From an uncultured Collinsella sp. (GTDB lineage Bacteria > Actinomycetota > Coriobacteriia > Coriobacteriales > Coriobacteriaceae): a stretch of 32,055 bases of DNA. A program made the translations under genes and the position numbers. The DNA lies in assembly GCA_938036665.1 (NCBI GenBank), contig CALHWR010000078.1:1-32055 (forward strand), written 5' to 3'. The notes under the pieces were generated by a model that saw only the letters and a list, made by a program, of their open reading frames with translations, was not told where the DNA came from and searched no databases. Below are positions 7,859 through 17,300 of the stretch, one piece after another. The number at the start of each line of letters is the position of its first letter. The first letter of the stretch is position 1.

Positions 7859-8821
7859 TTACTGTTCGCTCTTCGCGAGTGCCTGATCGATCAGTTTGTT
7901 GAGCGCCTCGCGCTGCTCAGCGGAGTTGATGCCGCCCATGATCGGCTCTCCCACAATGTTACCGTTCTGGTCGATCACGTAGGTGGTCGGGAACGAGTAC
8001 AGGTTGGAGGTGAACTTTCCGGCCTCGCTGTCCGACTTAAACCAGATGTTCTTATACGTTACGCCCTTCTTGGAAAGCACGTCCTTGGCATCGGCCACCT
8101 CGTCTTTGTTGCCATCGAGCGTAAAGGAATTAACGCCCACGACCTGGCCGCCCTTCTCGGCAAGCTCCTTGTTGAGCTTCTCCAGATCGCCCAGCTCTCC
8201 CACGCACGGCTTGCAGGTGGTAAACCAGAAGTTCATGACGGTGACCTTGTTCTTGGAGAACAGCTCGTCGCTGTTTACATCGTTGCCGTCCAAGTCCTTG
8301 CCCTTAAAGCTGGGGAACTTCGTCTCCCCGCTCTCGCCGTTGGTCATGCCTGCGGTCGAGGCATCAACGCTCTCCCCCTCGCCGGGCGTGCTGCCGCATC
8401 CGGGGAACTCCTTCTCCAGCGCCATGAGCTTGTCCTCGATCTCCTTGACCTGCTGCGCGCCGGCCTTAAGCGTCTTAAGCTCGTCAGCCGCAAACTGATC
8501 CTTGGCGCCCTCGATGGTATCGAGCAAGAAGTCACCGTAGTTCTTGCCGTCCTCAATCATGGGAGTGTCTTTGTTGGCCGCAAGGAACACCTTTTCCCAT
8601 AGGGCGTTATCGCTCGCAAAGATCTCGTTTTCCTTTTGCAGCAGCTGCTGGTACAGCTTGGCCGCCTCCTCGGCGCTCGACGGCTTTTGTGCCACAAGCT
8701 CGGCAATCTGCGCATCGCCGCTCGTGGCATCCTTCGCGTCGCCCTTGGGGGCAGAGCACGCCGCGAGAGTCAGCGCCAGCACGGGCAGCATCAACAGAGC
8801 CGCAATTTTTGACAGTTTCAT
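7859..8821 (-). CDS. TlpA-like thioredoxin-fold lipoprotein
   Basis: A 320-residue extracytoplasmic lipoprotein. The signal peptide ends in the lipobox 'LAAC' with Cys22 as the lipidated residue. Residues about 30-130 form a helical, charged region of unknown role. The C-terminal half is a TlpA/ResA-type thioredoxin domain with the redox pair Cys203 and Cys206 in 'FTTCKPCVG' and the cis-Pro segment 'SFPTTYVID'. Such proteins reduce or oxidise disulfides outside the membrane, often for haem or metalloprotein maturation. It is the last gene of an operon with the NapH-like ferredoxin and the small CxxC protein, so electrons may reach it from the membrane iron-sulfur protein. A GGAGG lies four bases before the ATG. 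Confidence 0.9.
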   Translation of the reverse strand: MKLSKIAALLMLPVLALTLAACSAPKGDAKDATSGDAQIAELVAQKPSSAEEAAKLYQQLLQKENEIFASDNALWEKVFLAANKDTPMIEDGKNYGDFLLDTIEGAKDQFAADELKTLKAGAQQVKEIEDKLMALEKEFPGCGSTPGEGESVDASTAGMTNGESGETKFPSFKGKDLDGNDVNSDELFSKNKVTVMNFWFTTCKPCVGELGDLEKLNKELAEKGGQVVGVNSFTLDGNKDEVADAKDVLSKKGVTYKNIWFKSDSEAGKFTSNLYSFPTTYVIDQNGNIVGEPIMGGINSAEQREALNKLIDQALAKSEQ

Positions 8822-8856
8822 GGTTCCTCCGTTTATATCGAAACTTATATAGGTAC

Positions 8857-9768
8857 CTATTTGTTTTCGCAGGCTTGCGTGGACTGCGCGGGTTTGTCGC
8901 CCGTCACACCCAGCCCGTAGCGAAAGCTAATAGCATCGACGGGGCACGCGCCCACGCATTTGCCGCAACGAATGCACTCGGCATGGTCGGGCGTACGCGT
9001 AACGTCCACGTCCATCTGGCACACCTTGGCGCACTTGCCGCACGAGACGCATTTGCACTGGTCAACCTGGATCCCCAGCAACGACACCTTGTTCATGAGT
9101 GCATAAAATGCGCCGAGGGGGCAAATCCATTTACAGAAGGGGCGGTAGAACAGCACGCTCAGCACCGCAACCACAATGAGGATCGCGAGCTTCCAGGTAA
9201 AGAGCTTTCCCAGCGCAGAGCGGATTCCCATGTTCATGATGGACAGCGGAATCGCGCCCTCGAGCACACCCTGCGGGCAGATGTACTTGCAAAAGAACGG
9301 GTCGCCCATGCCCACATCGTTGACTACCAGAACGGGCAGTAGCACCACGGCAAACAGCAGCACGGCGTACTTGATGTACGTGAGCGGCTTGAGCTTTTTC
9401 GTCGAGAGCTTTTTGCCGGGAATCTTATGCAGAAGCTCTTGCAGCCATCCAAACGGGCATAAAAAGCCGCATACAAAACGTCCCAGCAGCACGCCGATCA
9501 GGATGAGTGTTCCGGTGACGTAATACGAAAAGCTGAACTTAGACGAGCCCACCACCGACTGAAACGACCCGATGGGGCACGCACCTGAGGCCGCCGGACA
9601 CGAGTAGCAGTTGAGCCCCGGCACGCAGACGGCTTTGCCCGCCCCCTGGTAGATGCCTCCCTTGGCAAAATTAGGCAGGTGAATGTTGGTCGCAAGCGTT
9701 GCCGCCGCCTGAATCAATCCGCGAAATCTCGCCAAAAGATGCGATACGGTATTTTTTCTTTTAACCAA
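8857..9768 (-). CDS. NapH-like membrane 4Fe-4S ferredoxin
   Basis: A polytopic membrane protein of about 303 residues with several iron-sulfur sites. It has the motif 'CVPGLNCYSCP...GACPIG' near the N-terminus, then 'CGFLCPFGW' and 'CKYICPQG', then 'CKWICPLGA', each next to a membrane helix. The C-terminal cytoplasmic part is a double-cluster ferredoxin ('CVSCGKCAKVC', 'CIRCGKCVGACP'). NapH/CcoG-type proteins carry electrons across or along the membrane. The frame extends to 9846, but a TTG at 9768 overlaps the stop of the preceding small gene and has GGAG about ten bases upstream, so coupled translation from there is likely. The first residues then read 'VKRKNTVSH'. The TlpA-like gene follows after 35 bases. 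Confidence 0.87.
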   Translation of the reverse strand: MVKRKNTVSHLLARFRGLIQAAATLATNIHLPNFAKGGIYQGAGKAVCVPGLNCYSCPAASGACPIGSFQSVVGSSKFSFSYYVTGTLILIGVLLGRFVCGFLCPFGWLQELLHKIPGKKLSTKKLKPLTYIKYAVLLFAVVLLPVLVVNDVGMGDPFFCKYICPQGVLEGAIPLSIMNMGIRSALGKLFTWKLAILIVVAVLSVLFYRPFCKWICPLGAFYALMNKVSLLGIQVDQCKCVSCGKCAKVCQMDVDVTRTPDHAECIRCGKCVGACPVDAISFRYGLGVTGDKPAQSTQACENK

Positions 9769-9907
9769 TTCCGATACACTCCAAGCACAGCCTGATTGCC
9801 TTGGCCAGCACGGCATCTGCCTCGCCGCGCATAATGCCAAAGCCAACCATGGCTACCCCAACGATCAGCAAAGCCACCTGCGCCACAGGCTTAATCGCTT
9901 TGAACAA
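9761..9907 (-). CDS. CD1871A-type small CxxC membrane protein
   Basis: A 48-residue protein with one hydrophobic helix (about residues 8-26) and the C-terminal motif 'CLECIGIG'. That ending and the size match the family named for Clostridioides difficile CD1871A, which has a CxxC motif and is found next to NapH-like 4Fe-4S proteins. The start is a TTG with AAAGGAG eight bases upstream; an in-frame GTG overlaps that ribosome site and is less likely. Its stop codon overlaps the start of the ferredoxin gene by eight bases. The role is unknown; the CxxC pair suggests a thiol or metal function beside the membrane electron carrier. Confidence 0.8.
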   Translation of the reverse strand: MFKAIKPVAQVALLIVGVAMVGFGIMRGEADAVLAKAIRLCLECIGIG

Positions 9908-9996
9908 TCTGACCACTCCTTTCGTTTCGCGACCCATTGGACCATACCGACTATAAAATCCGTGTTAAGCGCGAATGACTATGCAAGGAGAACGTT

Positions 9997-10671
9997 ATGC
10001 GCATCTTGGTCGTCGAGGACGAGCGGGCGCTGTGCGATGCAATCGCACGCAGCCTGCGCAACTTGGCCTATAGCGTCGACTGCTGCTACGACGGGCAGCA
10101 GGCCCTCGATCTGCTCGATATCGAGACCTTCGATCTTGTCGTGCTCGACCTTAATCTCCCCCACGTCGACGGCATGACCGTACTCAGGCAGCTCAGAATT
10201 ACCGATTGTGAGACCAAGGTGCTCGTGCTGTCGGCACGCGGCGAGGTCTCCGACAAGGTAGCGGGGCTCGATGCGGGCGCCAACGACTACCTCACCAAGC
10301 CGTTCCACCTTGACGAGCTGGCGGCACGTATCCGCAGCCTCACGCTCAGGCGCTTTACGCAAAGCGATGTTGTCCTGACCTGCGGATCGCTGAGCTTTGA
10401 CACCAAGGCGCGCGTCGCCTCCGTGGGCGACGAGACCCTATCCCTCACACGCAAGGAGACCGGCATCTTGGAGTACCTGATGCTTAACCAGGGACGACCG
10501 GTGAGCCAAGAGGAGCTCATCGACCACGTATGGGATAGCAGTGTCAACAGCTTTAGCAACGCGACCCGCGTGCACATCTCGTCACTGCGCAAAAAGCTGC
10601 GCGGCGCGTTGGGGCACGACCCCATCCGTAACCGAATCGGCGAGGGCTACGTTATGGAGGACGGCGAATGA
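9997..10671 (+). CDS. OmpR/PhoB-family response regulator
   Basis: A 224-residue DNA-binding regulator. The receiver domain has acidic residues Glu7/Asp8, phospho-acceptor Asp51 in 'VVLDLNLP', Ser79 in the switch strand and Lys101 in 'DYLTKPF'. The C-terminal winged helix (about 125-222) ends in the usual 'RVHISSLRKKLRG...RIGEGYVM' pattern. AAGGAG lies six bases before the ATG. It overlaps the histidine kinase gene by four bases (ATGA), so the two are co-translated. It diverges from the CxxC/NapH/TlpA operon across an AT-rich gap of 89 bases and may control that operon, which is inference from position only. Confidence 0.93.
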   Translation: MRILVVEDERALCDAIARSLRNLAYSVDCCYDGQQALDLLDIETFDLVVLDLNLPHVDGMTVLRQLRITDCETKVLVLSARGEVSDKVAGLDAGANDYLTKPFHLDELAARIRSLTLRRFTQSDVVLTCGSLSFDTKARVASVGDETLSLTRKETGILEYLMLNQGRPVSQEELIDHVWDSSVNSFSNATRVHISSLRKKLRGALGHDPIRNRIGEGYVMEDGE

Positions 10672-11843
10672 AGCGACTGTCCCTGCAATGGCGCATCACG
10701 TTGATGACAGCTCTGCTGATATGTTTGACCTGCGTACTTATTAATTGCCTGGTTGGCTACTCCGGCATGCGCTACATGGACTCAATCGGTACTGAAATGT
10801 CGGAGCATAGCAAGGCGGAGGCGGCCTCGCCCAACTCGTTCGACCCGACGAGCAAGGAGCTCGACGACGATCTGACCATCGTCGTGAGCGACGCCCAAGA
10901 ATCGTTTGGTGCGACGAGCTGGTACATAACCGCAGCGGTGACGCTACTCGGTGGCGTGCTGGCCTACTTTGTGAGCGGGCATGCGTTGCAGCCGCTGCGT
11001 ACCTTTGCAGCGCAAGTCGAGAGCGTGCGGCCCGGCAACCTCGCCGACACAAAGATCAGCGAAGATGTGCCCTCTGAGCTTAGGCGTTGCAGCGCGTCGT
11101 TTAACGACATGATTGCCCGCCTTGACGAAGGTTTTTCTGCACAAAAACAGTTTACGGGCAATGCGGCGCACGAGCTGCGCACGCCGCTTGCGCTCATGCA
11201 AGCTCAGGTTGAGCTGTTTTGCGCCGAGCACCCCGACGCCGATGCAGATACAGCGCGTCTGCTCGGGCTGCTGCAAGAGCAGACCGAGCGAATGACGCAC
11301 ATGACAAAGACCCTGCTCGAGATGAGCGAGTTGCGCAGCGTCCCCTGCAACGATGCGATTGACCTGGCGCCGATGATCGAAGAAGTGCTCACCGACCTGG
11401 CGCCCCTTGCCGAGCAAAAGGGCATCGCGCTCGCAAGCGAGGGCGATGCGCAAACGACCGGCAGCGACACGCTGATCTATCGGCTGCTGTTCAACTTGGC
11501 CGAAAACGCCATTCGCTACAGCACGCCCAACTCGACCGTGCGAATCAGCGCCCGCGTCGAGGGCGACCGTGTACTGCTACGGGTGCACGACCAGGGACAA
11601 GGCATTCCCGAGCAATACCAGACGAGCATCTTTCAGCCCTTCTTTCGCGTCGATAAATCGCGCAGCAGGGCATATGGCGGCGTGGGGCTGGGGCTTGCGC
11701 TGGTCTGGGAGATCGCCGCACTCCACGGCGGTTCCATCGAGGTCGAAGAGAGCTCAGAGAGGGGAACGACTATGCTCGTGACTCTTCCCGCGCATAACAT
11801 CGAAGATGCGACAAAGGAACTGCCCCTTTGTCACATCTGTTAG
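10668..11843 (+). CDS. Sensor histidine kinase
   Basis: A 391-residue membrane kinase. It has a membrane helix at about 11-31, a short extracytoplasmic loop rich in Asp/Glu/Ser, a second helix at about 86-106, and a HAMP linker. The HisKA domain has phospho-accepting His168 in 'AAHELRTPL'. The ATPase domain has N box 'NLAENAIRY', G1 'DQGQGIPE' and G2 'GGVGLGLAL'. It phosphorylates the regulator encoded just before it. The kinase fold normally ends near 'MLVTLPA'; here about 15 further residues, including 'DATKELPLCHIC', are encoded by a copy of the dispersed hairpin repeat, which also supplies sequence up to the stop. The signal sensed is unknown. Confidence 0.93.
   Translation: MKRLSLQWRITLMTALLICLTCVLINCLVGYSGMRYMDSIGTEMSEHSKAEAASPNSFDPTSKELDDDLTIVVSDAQESFGATSWYITAAVTLLGGVLAYFVSGHALQPLRTFAAQVESVRPGNLADTKISEDVPSELRRCSASFNDMIARLDEGFSAQKQFTGNAAHELRTPLALMQAQVELFCAEHPDADADTARLLGLLQEQTERMTHMTKTLLEMSELRSVPCNDAIDLAPMIEEVLTDLAPLAEQKGIALASEGDAQTTGSDTLIYRLLFNLAENAIRYSTPNSTVRISARVEGDRVLLRVHDQGQGIPEQYQTSIFQPFFRVDKSRSRAYGGVGLGLALVWEIAALHGGSIEVEESSERGTTMLVTLPAHNIEDATKELPLCHIC
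11791..11836. repeat. Dispersed hairpin repeat, copy 3, inside a coding end
   Basis: CGCAT-AACATCGAAG-ATGCG followed by ACAAAGG-AACTG-CCCCTTTGT-CACAT. The same two-stem unit as at 5882-5929, here lying within the last codons of the histidine kinase gene. Its second stem may double as a weak transcription stop. Confidence 0.7.
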
Positions 11844-11894
11844 TTCGCAGGATACGTGAGGCCCAAGATGCACGAAATTGGGCGAAGCGCCAGC

Positions 11895-11928
11895 AAAAAG
11901 CCCCCGCTTCCAAGCGGAAACGGGGGCT
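11895..11928 (-). terminator. Intrinsic terminator of the GMP synthase gene
   Basis: On the minus strand, AGCCCCCG pairs with CGGGGGCT around a 14-base loop that holds a second small stem, and five T residues follow. It lies just past the stop codon of the minus-strand gene. Confidence 0.85.
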
Positions 11929-11940
11929 AGGTGAGTTAGC

Positions 11941-12921
11941 TTACTCCCACTCGACCGTGCCGACGGGCTTCGGCGTGAGGTCGTAGCACACGCGGCAGAT
12001 ACGGGGAACCTCGGCGGTAACGCGAGCGGTGATGCGCTTGAGCAACGCCCAGTCGAGCTCAGGCACCTCGGCGGTCATAACATCGACGGTGTTGATGCAG
12101 CGAATGATGCAGGGCCAATCGTAGGCGCGCTTGCCCTCGCGCACGCCGGTGGCGCGGAAGTCGGGCACGACGGCAAAATACTGCCAGATGGTCAGACCCG
12201 CCTTGTCGATCTCCTCGCGCACGATCGCGTCGGCTTCGCGCAGCGCCTCAAGACGGTCGCGGGTGATGGCACCAAGGCAGCGGACGCCCAGGCCGGGACC
12301 GGGGAACGGCTGGCGCTCGACCATGTTCTCGGGCAGGCCGAGCTCGCGACCCACGACGCGGACCTCGTCCTTGTACAGCAGTTTGACGGGCTCGCAGAGC
12401 TCAAACTGCAGATCCTCGGGCAGACCGCCCACGTTGTGGTGAGCCTTCACGCCGTCTTGGGACTCAAGAATGTCGGGATAGATGGTGCCCTGGGCGAGGA
12501 AACTGACCTCGTCGCCAACCTTGCGGGCCTCCTCCTCGAACACGCGAATGAACTCGGCGCCGATAATCTTGCGCTTTGCCTCGGGCTCCTCGACGTCCAC
12601 GAGCTTATCCAGGAAGCGATCAGTAGCGTCGACATAGACCAGGTTCGCATCCATCTGGTTCTTAAAGACGTCGACGACCTGCTCGCTCTCGCCCTTGCGC
12701 ATCAGGCCGTGGTTCACGTGCACGCAGATGAGCTGCTTGCCGATAGCTTTGATGAGCAGGGCCGCAACTACAGAACTGTCAACGCCGCCGGAAAGGGCCA
12801 GCAGGACTTTCTTGTCGCCGATCTGCTCGCGGATTGCAGCGATCTGCTCTTCGATGAACGCCTGGGCAAGTTCGGGAGTGGTGATTCGCACCATGTCGTC
12901 GGGACGCTTGTTGGGATCCAT
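11941..12921 (-). CDS. guaA: GMP synthase, ATP-pyrophosphatase subunit only
   Basis: A 326-residue protein covering the ATP-pyrophosphatase and C-terminal dimerisation domains of GMP synthase, which converts XMP to GMP with ATP and ammonia. The P-loop 'LSGGVDSSV' is at 43-51. Other family landmarks are '[10 protein letters not shown]', '[10 protein letters not shown]', 'HHNVGGLP', '[12 protein letters not shown]' and the C-terminal 'KPVGTVEWE'. The usual bacterial N-terminal glutamine amidotransferase domain (about 190 residues, Cys-His-Glu triad) is absent: the protein begins 42 residues before the P-loop and has its own AAAGGAG. Either a separate amidotransferase subunit is encoded elsewhere, as in archaea, or free ammonia is used. 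No partner is visible nearby. Confidence 0.93.
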   Translation of the reverse strand: MDPNKRPDDMVRITTPELAQAFIEEQIAAIREQIGDKKVLLALSGGVDSSVVAALLIKAIGKQLICVHVNHGLMRKGESEQVVDVFKNQMDANLVYVDATDRFLDKLVDVEEPEAKRKIIGAEFIRVFEEEARKVGDEVSFLAQGTIYPDILESQDGVKAHHNVGGLPEDLQFELCEPVKLLYKDEVRVVGRELGLPENMVERQPFPGPGLGVRCLGAITRDRLEALREADAIVREEIDKAGLTIWQYFAVVPDFRATGVREGKRAYDWPCIIRCINTVDVMTAEVPELDWALLKRITARVTAEVPRICRVCYDLTPKPVGTVEWE

Positions 12922-12948
12922 GCAGAGCTCCTTTTCGGTTCGATGGGA

Positions 12949-12973
12949 GTGCGTTGCATGTATGCAAACGCAC
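12949..12973. promoter_or_regulatory. Palindrome in the guaA leader
   Basis: GTGCGTTGCAT-GT-ATGCAAACGCAC, arms of 11-12 bases with one unpaired base. It lies between the likely -10 box and the ribosome site of guaA. It could be an operator for a LacI-type purine repressor, since the half containing GCAAACG resembles the PurR box, or an RNA hairpin. The sequence alone does not decide. Confidence 0.5.
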
Positions 12974-12987
12974 CGTCATATGACCTC

Positions 12988-12993
12988 ATTATA
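12988..12993 (-). promoter_or_regulatory. Likely -10 box for guaA
   Basis: A perfect TATAAT on the minus strand, 67 bases upstream of the guaA start. No good -35 is found at 16-18 bases, so the promoter may depend on an activator or on bases next to the -10. Confidence 0.5.
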
Positions 12994-13071
12994 TGCAGAG
13001 CAAGGTCCGTTTCCCATCGCTGCGTCAGAGCTTTTTGCAGGGGTGGCAGTTTTTCTATATTCCAAGGTCAG

Positions 13072-13182
13072 CTAGGCTTCGACAGCCACCTTGGGAGCAT
13101 CGCCAATAGACTCTTCCTTTATACGTTCGGCATAATCGTAGGCGATACCCACAAATTCCAGTCCCGAGTAACAGGAGTACAA
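13072..13182 (-). pseudogene. Possible C-terminal gene remnant, unknown family
   Basis: A minus-strand frame that opens after a TAG and closes at 13072 encodes a natural-looking tail, '...FVGIAYDYAERIKEES...', ending in 'VAVEA'. It has no ATG and no ribosome site, and I cannot name a family. It may be the tail of a lost gene or chance. The rest of 13000-13218 holds no gene that I can see. Confidence 0.25.
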
Positions 13183-13218
13183 TTGCTGCTAATGTTGCCA
13201 CCTGATGGGAGATGGAAG

Positions 13219-14223
13219 ATGGACTGCGATGGCTACCCGCGCATTCCCATGCCGCTGATGTGCACTGCCTTTGTGCCGGGGCAGATTGACGCTGCAGTTG
13301 CAGGCATTTCCGACCCCGATTCACGCACCATCGCCACGGCAGAAGCGCTGTACTTTCGCGGACAGGCCACACTCGCCGCCGAGACAGCACGCCCCCATCT
13401 TGACGCCACCGACCCCGCACTGCGCTATTCCGCATGCCTTATCTGCGGATATGCCAGTCTGTCGCTCAACCGTATCGCCGATGCCCGCCGTTGCCTTGCG
13501 GGCATCATCGATATACCAACTGACGAGGAACCGTCCGCCGTCCACGCCACGCATATCCTGTTCGCCTCCGCCGCGAGCGTCCTGCTGCACTTGCCTTCCC
13601 CATATTCTGCCGAAGAGTTTTATCCGCTTGCGGCACATCTGCCCGAAGGCCTGCGCCTGTTCGCCAGCTACGTGATGGCGCATGCCCTGTACCTGCGCGG
13701 CGAATATGGCCGCAGTCTAGGCATGGCGGAAAACGCCCTGATCATGAAACAGGGAAGTTATCCCATCTCGGAGCTGTTCCTGCACCTGTCGGCTTCCATG
13801 GCCTGCATGAGCCTCAAGGACATCGACGCCGCAAAAACGCACTTCGGAACCGCTTGGAACATTGCGCGCCCCGACGGCCTTATCGAGCTCATCGGCGAGC
13901 ACCACGGCCTTTTGCAGGGGCTTATCGAGGCATGCCTAAAAACGCAATACCCTGACGACTTCGCGCGCATCATCGAGATCACGTACCGCTTCAGCTACGG
14001 CTGGCGGCGCATCCACAACCCCGATTCGGGCGAGGATGTGGCCGACGATCTAACGACCACGGAGTTCACCATGGCCATGCTCGCCTGCCGTGGGTGGACC
14101 AATGCCGAAATCGCTCGTCATATGGGTGTGTCGCCGGGCACCGTCAAAAACCGACTATCCGGCGTATACGCAAAGCTTGGCATCGGCACACGCGCCGAAC
14201 TGGTCGCGCATATGTTGCGTTAG
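13219..14223 (+). CDS. LuxR-family transcriptional regulator
   Basis: A 334-residue regulator. The C-terminal LuxR-type helix-turn-helix (about 278-334) reads 'LACRGWTNAEIARHMGVS' followed by 'GTVKNRLSGVYAKLGI', the standard recognition-helix and dimer-helix pattern. Residues about 25-260 are an Ala/Leu-rich helical array like the TPR-type sensor region of MalT/LAL regulators, but without an NB-ARC ATPase. The open frame runs upstream through the antisense of guaA to 12436; the start at 13219 is chosen because GGGAG lies about seven bases before it and coding character begins there. The giant exported protein gene begins 156 bases downstream on the same strand and is the obvious candidate target, which is inference. 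Confidence 0.85.
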   Translation: MDCDGYPRIPMPLMCTAFVPGQIDAAVAGISDPDSRTIATAEALYFRGQATLAAETARPHLDATDPALRYSACLICGYASLSLNRIADARRCLAGIIDIPTDEEPSAVHATHILFASAASVLLHLPSPYSAEEFYPLAAHLPEGLRLFASYVMAHALYLRGEYGRSLGMAENALIMKQGSYPISELFLHLSASMACMSLKDIDAAKTHFGTAWNIARPDGLIELIGEHHGLLQGLIEACLKTQYPDDFARIIEITYRFSYGWRRIHNPDSGEDVADDLTTTEFTMAMLACRGWTNAEIARHMGVSPGTVKNRLSGVYAKLGIGTRAELVAHMLR

Positions 14224-14379
14224 CGACCGGGCTGCCAAGCGCATCGAACGCGCTCCGGGGCCTGGCGCTTTCGCGCGCTCAAATTGGACATTTTGGCCCT
14301 CGAACGGCACTACCGCCACGGGGCACCTTCTCGCAAAATTGGATTATTTCCTCCGATGTTTGCGGGATGGGAGCCAAAG

Positions 14380-17300
14380 ATGCTTGATCGCCGTTCGTTA
14401 CTTGTTGCCGGAGCGTCCTCGCTGGCGAGCATTATGTTGCCGCGCGTGCCGGGAAGCGCAAACGCCTTCATATTGCCGTTCGCGCCCACCGCAGCCTATG
14501 CCGACGAAAAAGATCCCTTCAGGGTGCTCGTTCTCTCGCGCACCATGTTTGGTGTGGTCGTGGTCGACGTCGCCAATAAGAATACGCCCATCGCAGGTGC
14601 CCAGGTCACGCTCGCATCGCGCTATGCCGCAGACAAGCAGCTCACCGCCACGACCGATGACGAGGGCACGGCTATCTTTGAGGTCGCGCCGCTTTCGGAA
14701 GGCTACGTGGACGAGGCAACGCTCCTTGACGCGTACGACTTTAACGGCGGCATCTCCATTAGCATGGCGGGCTACCGTGATGTCGAGATTCCCCTCGCGC
14801 GTATCCAGGGCGGCACCGCCATAGCCGCGCCCACACGTCCGCTCTCCGACGGCGAGCCGTACTTCCGCCAGCTCACGTTCGACGAATGGGACATCCAGTA
14901 CGCCGACGCCACGTTTATGGCAATGTCAGCGGACGAAGCAGCAGACGACCAACCCGACACGCACGCCTTTACCGTTCAGGCACATCTGCCACAGGGCGGG
15001 CAGGCAACATTGCATATCAATAAAGTGATGCCCGCTGCGGGCAGCTCACCCGAAACCGTCACGCAGATTGGCCAAGTCAAGGCCAGCGCATCGGGCGCGG
15101 ATAATCTGGCGACGTTCACGCTCGAAGACAAGTTCCTCGATGCAGCGTCGAGCCTTCTGGAAGAAGGATGCAAGTTACGCTTTGTCCTCGACTACCAGGG
15201 CAAGACCTATACACTCTCCTCCCCCATGGCCGTTGTCACTGCGCCGGCCGCAAAGGCGGAATCGGGCTCGACCACTATCGTCCCCACTACCATGGACCAA
15301 GAGATCACTCCGTTTGATTTCCCCGCGGCGTTTCCCGGCATCGGCGGCAATAAGTTCACGTGCTGGATGCCCACATTTCCAATCCTCTTCGATTTCTCGT
15401 TTGCTGGATACGTGCTGTTTGGCGGAGGATACAAACCAGCCAGCTATATGAACGATTCGGGCAATCCAGATCCAGAATACTGGAAGAAATCGCCGCGCGA
15501 GTCGGGCGCCAAGCAGGCAAACCGCTACCTCGACGAGATGGAGGGGAAGTGGAATCAGTACAAGAGTATGAGTGCCGGTTCGGGTACCGATCCAAGAAAC
15601 ACCAAGCTCCTTCGCCACCATTGCACACTGCTGTTCACGATGGATATCGCCACACAGCTGTACGGCTCGCTTGCCTACGATTGGATGGGCAAAACCTGGG
15701 GCGACAACAACGACCCCGCATACGGCAATATTAAGGCCCTCTTCCAGGTAAGAACCGACCTCAATTGGACCGAGCAGTTTACCCTAGGACCGGTGCCGTT
15801 TTTCCTAAACGTCAACCCCTGGGTGCTGGCAAAACTGGCGCTCGCCGTGGGTGCCCACACACACGGCAGCGGCGCGGCGTTTTTTAAAAACATTTCGCTC
15901 GACTATTCAAACACGTCGGGCTCGTTCACCATCCAGATCGGGCTTGCCGTCACCTTTGGCGCCGGCGTTGCAGGCGTCGCTTCGTCTGCCGTGCGCGGCG
16001 CCGCATCCCTCACGCTGTTCATTGGGTACGAGAAGGCAGATGGACACCAGCTTCCGCGACTGCGTGTAGGTGCAGACGTCGATGTCGATGTGATACTCCA
16101 GTTCGTAATGTTCAAGTGGACCACCAAGGCTTGGTCGGGGTCGTGGCCCACACTCCTCGATTCGTGGAATATGTCGGTGAACAATGGCAACCAGTATGTG
16201 CTCCAGCGCTCTGAGCTCGCATTGGGTGGAGATACGCCTTACACGTTGGATGCCTGCTTCGGCACGCCCGGCAACATCGAGGCGGGCGGCGTGCCGCAAT
16301 TTATCGCATCGGCCACCATCGTCACCAACGCCGAGCTGCTCGCACGCGCCGAGGTTAAGGCCACTGCCGTAAACGCCGCGCCTGTCGTGCGCGATTGGGA
16401 TCAAGCGGTCACGCGCATTGAGCTCGAGGCGGATGCAGAAAGCGACGACACGGGACAGATCGAGCATTTCGTCCATGCACTGATAGAGAACGACGAAAAC
16501 GCCGCGCCGATGTATGCGTACACCCATATCGGGCAGGCGAAGGACGCCGCTGCGGACCCCAACGCCAATTCTGCCGGCGTGTCGGAAGACGAGCGTGGCG
16601 GTATCAAGCCCTCGAACGACAACGTGCTGTTTACTGGCGTGCTCAGCGAAGCTCACATGAAGCTGGCAATGATTGCCGGCGTAGAATGCCTGTTCCGTAT
16701 CGCCTCGGTGCGCTACGGCGACAATGGCCGCTCGCGCCTGGTGGTGCATACAAAGGCAAATGGCACGTGGTCCGCTCCCACGCCTGTGGACTTTCCCCTT
16801 GGATTTGGCGAGAACGACGTGGAGCGCGACGGCATATACGATTACGACTTCGACGTGGTGGAATATACGGACGGAAGGGGAAACCAGGACGCCTACGTGC
16901 TGCTGGTCTCGGGCGAGCGCCCCGAAGGCGACACAACCCGGTTCGATACGGCAAGCACATCCGGCATACTGTCCGTCGTGCGCCTGCGCATAAGTAATGA
17001 CGAGATCTGCGTGGTGTCGCATACGTCATGGCGCAGCATCTCGCGCGGCCGCCTGCAAGAGGATGGCTACCATTGCCTGCAGTGCCCGCGTATCACGGTG
17101 GGCAAGACGCTGGTCGACGGACGTCTGTCGGGCGCCTACCTCCACCGCCACGGAACCACCGCAGAGAAGGCGCTCGGCAGCGAGGCCGAGGTTGCGCTGG
17201 AATGCTTTACCCTGTGGTCGGACGTTTCGGGCGACAGCTTGACGTTCCGCCAAGTTCTCCGCTTTCCTCAGACACCGTCGAGTATCGAGCTGGGCGCACC

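Noticed and set aside
12436..13218. N-terminal extension of the LuxR gene through the guaA antisense
   Set aside because: The extension is opposite guaA codons, and a good ribosome site exists at 13219, where the regulator's coding character begins.
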